DNA from: Motacilla alba alba
Lineage: Eukaryota > Chordata > Aves > Passeriformes > Motacillidae
Length of the DNA stretch: 64,000 bases
Direction: 5' to 3'
NCBI RefSeq assembly: GCF_015832195.1
Contig: NC_052018.1
Coordinates: 70,059,666 to 70,123,665, forward strand
A program made the translations under genes and the position numbers. The notes beneath the pieces were generated by a model, which did no database searches, was not told the origin of the DNA, and saw only the letters and a program-made list of their open reading frames with translations. Shown one piece after another: positions 61,501 to 64,000 of the stretch; the stretch's first letter is position 1; the number at the start of each line of letters is the position of its first letter.

Positions 61501-64000
61501 CAAGTTGCTGAGCAGCAGCCCAAGAAGTCAGCCCCAACCAGTTCAATGAAAAATGTCAGGTTTCAGCAGGTATGTGCCTCAGCTTTGATGACAAACTCTG
61601 TGGCACAGGTGCTGTGTTTCTTTCCCTGCTGAAAAAGCACCTAGCACAAGCTGGTCTAGATCAGGATTTCCTGGATGCTAATTTTGTACAAATATTAAGC
61701 AATAGTGATACTTGCATGACTGTGTGAGCTAGGAAAAGCAGACACGGGCTTATATAATGGAGATTTAATATAGCATGTCTCTAGGAGAGGAAGGGAATTG
61801 GAAGTCAATAAACAGAGAACAAAAATACATGAATGAACTGTTCAGCAACGAAAATGTGTATGGCTTGAGTAAAGCCATAGACCCTTGAGCCTGGGAGAAA
61901 AAGTCAGACATCAAAGATTAGGCTAAGTCTCCTTATTGGTCGTGGCATCTGAAGAACATGTAAGATGACAGATGCATTAATTAGCTCACTGCATCTCAGG
62001 AGCTGAAATAGTTGGTAGGTGGGCTGAGCCATAAACCAAAATAATCCCAGCATGTGAGAGAGGATGAGCAGACAGCTTCAAGATTATACAGGAGATGGAA
62101 GCAAACAATGTCAACTGTCCGAAAAGAAAACATGGAATAATATCTTCAAAATACATAGTAAAAGACTGATCTATCTAATAATGCTTGCTCTTGGATATGA
62201 ATTTTATTGCTATACTTGTTCAGTAAAAATAGATTTAGCCTTTTCTCTTCATTATCAATAGCATATGTAACAAGGATGAATATACCAAGTTTAGGGTATA
62301 TGGTCAATGCATTCTTAGAAGGGAGTTTTCACTAATTGTGCTTTGTGAAATAATAAACTATTATTTTAGTAACTCCCCATATCCATTTATACTCATGTTC
62401 ACTGCCAGAACAGGGTAATTGTGTTTTATGTGATATTGTGTTTTTTCTGATATTGAAACTTAGAGCATCCTCGGAGATGACAACTGAGGTTTACATGTGT
62501 TAGGAAATGGCTCGCAATTACATTTAATGTATGGATATATTGTCCTAAAAAGTGTGTCCATCCTAAAAAGTGTAATCCATGGTGTCCAACCAGACAAAAA
62601 TGAGTTGGTATTGGTGAGATTGATTAAATTTCTCATCAAGATAATACAAAAAGAATTTGACAAATAATTCACAGACAGCACAAATGAGCAAACTGCAAGA
62701 AATGACTTGATTACAGCACCTTCACACTGAAATCCTAGGAGAATCGTACCAAATTAAAAACATCAATTCATATTCAGGTACTAAATGCACTGACTTTTTT
62801 AGTGGGCTGAAGAATGTCACTACCCATAGACTTCAAAAGGAATTAGGGGTGATCAATTTGGATCTTATAGGTGTGGGAAGGTTAAGTACAGTGTCTCTCA
62901 CACAGGGCATCAGCCATGGTGGGATTTCAGTCCAGGAGAGAGTCAAAAAACTTTGCTGAAGGAGAGTTTTCTCTTTTGGAAGGGTTTGTAGGCAGGTGAG
63001 GGTTGGGGGTGCCTTGTCCTCTTCCTGAGGCTTCAGCTCTGTCTGCAGGCATAGAGGAAGGGGCTTTGGGTGCAGCACCAGGCAGTGCTTTGCAGACAGA
63101 TGCTTGAGAATGAGCAGCCTTCTTACTGCTGTGAGAAGGCAGGTGCCAGCTCCCTCAGCAAACAAACTTGGGCCTGATCCTGGAGGAAAACTGTGCTTTT
63201 CTATCCAGACCCCCAGGGCAAGATACTTGTTGCACAAGGGAATTTTTCTGCCCATTCGAGAGCATGACCCCACATTGATTCTAGAGCTAGAAAGCACAAA
63301 ATCTGTGGCTTATTTTTCCTTTCAACAGTTTGCAGTTTACAGGAGAGCTCCTGATCTGCAGGATGTTCTATGAAGACTGTCAAAAGTAAAACAGCCTGCT
63401 ACCTCCCTAGGAAATCCCTGTTCTTGCAGGATAAAGGGGCTCAGTGTGTAGCTGATGTCAAAGGTGCTGATATACACACGTATAGAACACACACATATGT
63501 ACACCACCACAAGGAGACATTTCCAACAGCTTTTACTACTGGTTCACCACTCCTTCCAACTGAATCTTTACAGTTCCACCAAAGCCCTCAGCAAGAATGG
63601 AAAATCCAGCAGCAGAACCTCAAAAATGCTACCCAAAATATCTTGACACCTCACAAAATCTCAGCAACAGAGTCATTCAGAGTCACAGTGCCCTGTGATA
63701 TCCTTATCTGTCATTCCCTTCCCCCTCTCCCCTCAAGGTACCTAACACAAAATCTGGCTCATTTTACTGTAAATGTGCACTAGGGAATCTGCTAAATTTG
63801 GCTCTATCAATACTGCACCTACACAACTTGAATAAAGAGCTTCAGTGTTTGAACTCAGCCCTTCCTCAAAACTTAATGCGCTGTGATGAAACTGAGAGAA
63901 AGGGAGGTTACTCAATAAGCTTAAGCCCTTGAGAGACAGAAAAATGTACTGAACAGTAGTTCATATTGTTACTAATTTTAGTCCGAATTTCTTTACAGAT

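Larger units (their letters stand above)
44734..64000 (-). other. Probable upstream intron of SLC35F3 (no coding exon found)
   Basis: The next upstream SLC35F3 protein segment (around APFTLTWFATNWNF in the family) was searched for on the minus strand and not seen, so the preceding exons probably lie to the right of the window. The region holds a 47-bp exact repeat pair (46914 and 50885), a T20 tract (51702-51721), palindromes at 48282 and 53273, and a CR1 copy near 61.0-61.5 kb. Its intronic status is inferred from the large introns of this gene in other vertebrates. Confidence 0.6.

Noticed and set aside
1..64000. Search for tRNA, rRNA, CRISPR arrays, operons or an endogenous retrovirus
   Set aside because: Nothing in the window has the cloverleaf boxes, spaced repeats, operon-like packing or gag/pol/LTR structure needed to support any of these.

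Overview
The window is vertebrate nuclear DNA, most likely from a bird. Three intron-containing genes are readable at protein level. Introns are short (18 TARBP1 coding exons fit in about 18 kb), interspersed repeats are sparse, and the only recognisable transposon copies are CR1-type LINE fragments (about 61.0-61.5 kb, and a scrap near 9.46 kb). CR1 also occurs in other sauropsids, so a bird is an inference, and I cannot name the species.

Layout. (1) Positions 1-20,030, plus strand: the 3' half of TARBP1, the tRNA (guanosine-2'-O)-methyltransferase of the SPOUT/TrmH family. All 18 coding exons from 1865 to the stop at 19817 join in a consistent reading phase and give about 902 residues. The N-terminal half lies to the left of the window. 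One intron (14869-16193) uses a GC donor. (2) Positions 20,604-22,700, minus strand: COA6, the twin CX(n)C cytochrome c oxidase assembly factor. It is complete in two coding exons (79 aa) and has a CpG-island promoter. TARBP1 and COA6 converge tail to tail with about 0.6 kb between their main poly(A) signals. (3) 22.7-31.8 kb: intergenic, with no supported gene. (4) 31.8-44.7 kb, minus strand: the last five coding exons and probable 3' UTR of SLC35F3, a multi-pass solute carrier reported as a thiamine transporter (290 aa). (5) 44.7-64.0 kb: no coding exon found. This is probably the intron upstream of the ECCRFF exon of SLC35F3, with a CR1 copy, a 47-bp exact duplicated segment and several palindromic motifs.

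The order TARBP1 - COA6 - SLC35F3, with COA6 and SLC35F3 on the strand opposite TARBP1, matches my recollection of human 1q42 and supports orthology. The three genes do not form a pathway. They act in tRNA modification, copper delivery for complex IV assembly, and membrane transport. I found no prokaryote-like operon, CRISPR array, provirus or obvious novel multi-gene system. The most useful unusual items are the GC-AG intron, the exact 47-bp repeat pair, a degenerate coding-like stretch inside a TARBP1 intron, and the palindromic elements in the SLC35F3 intron. Exon calls rest on reading splice sites and on remembered human proteins, not on alignments.
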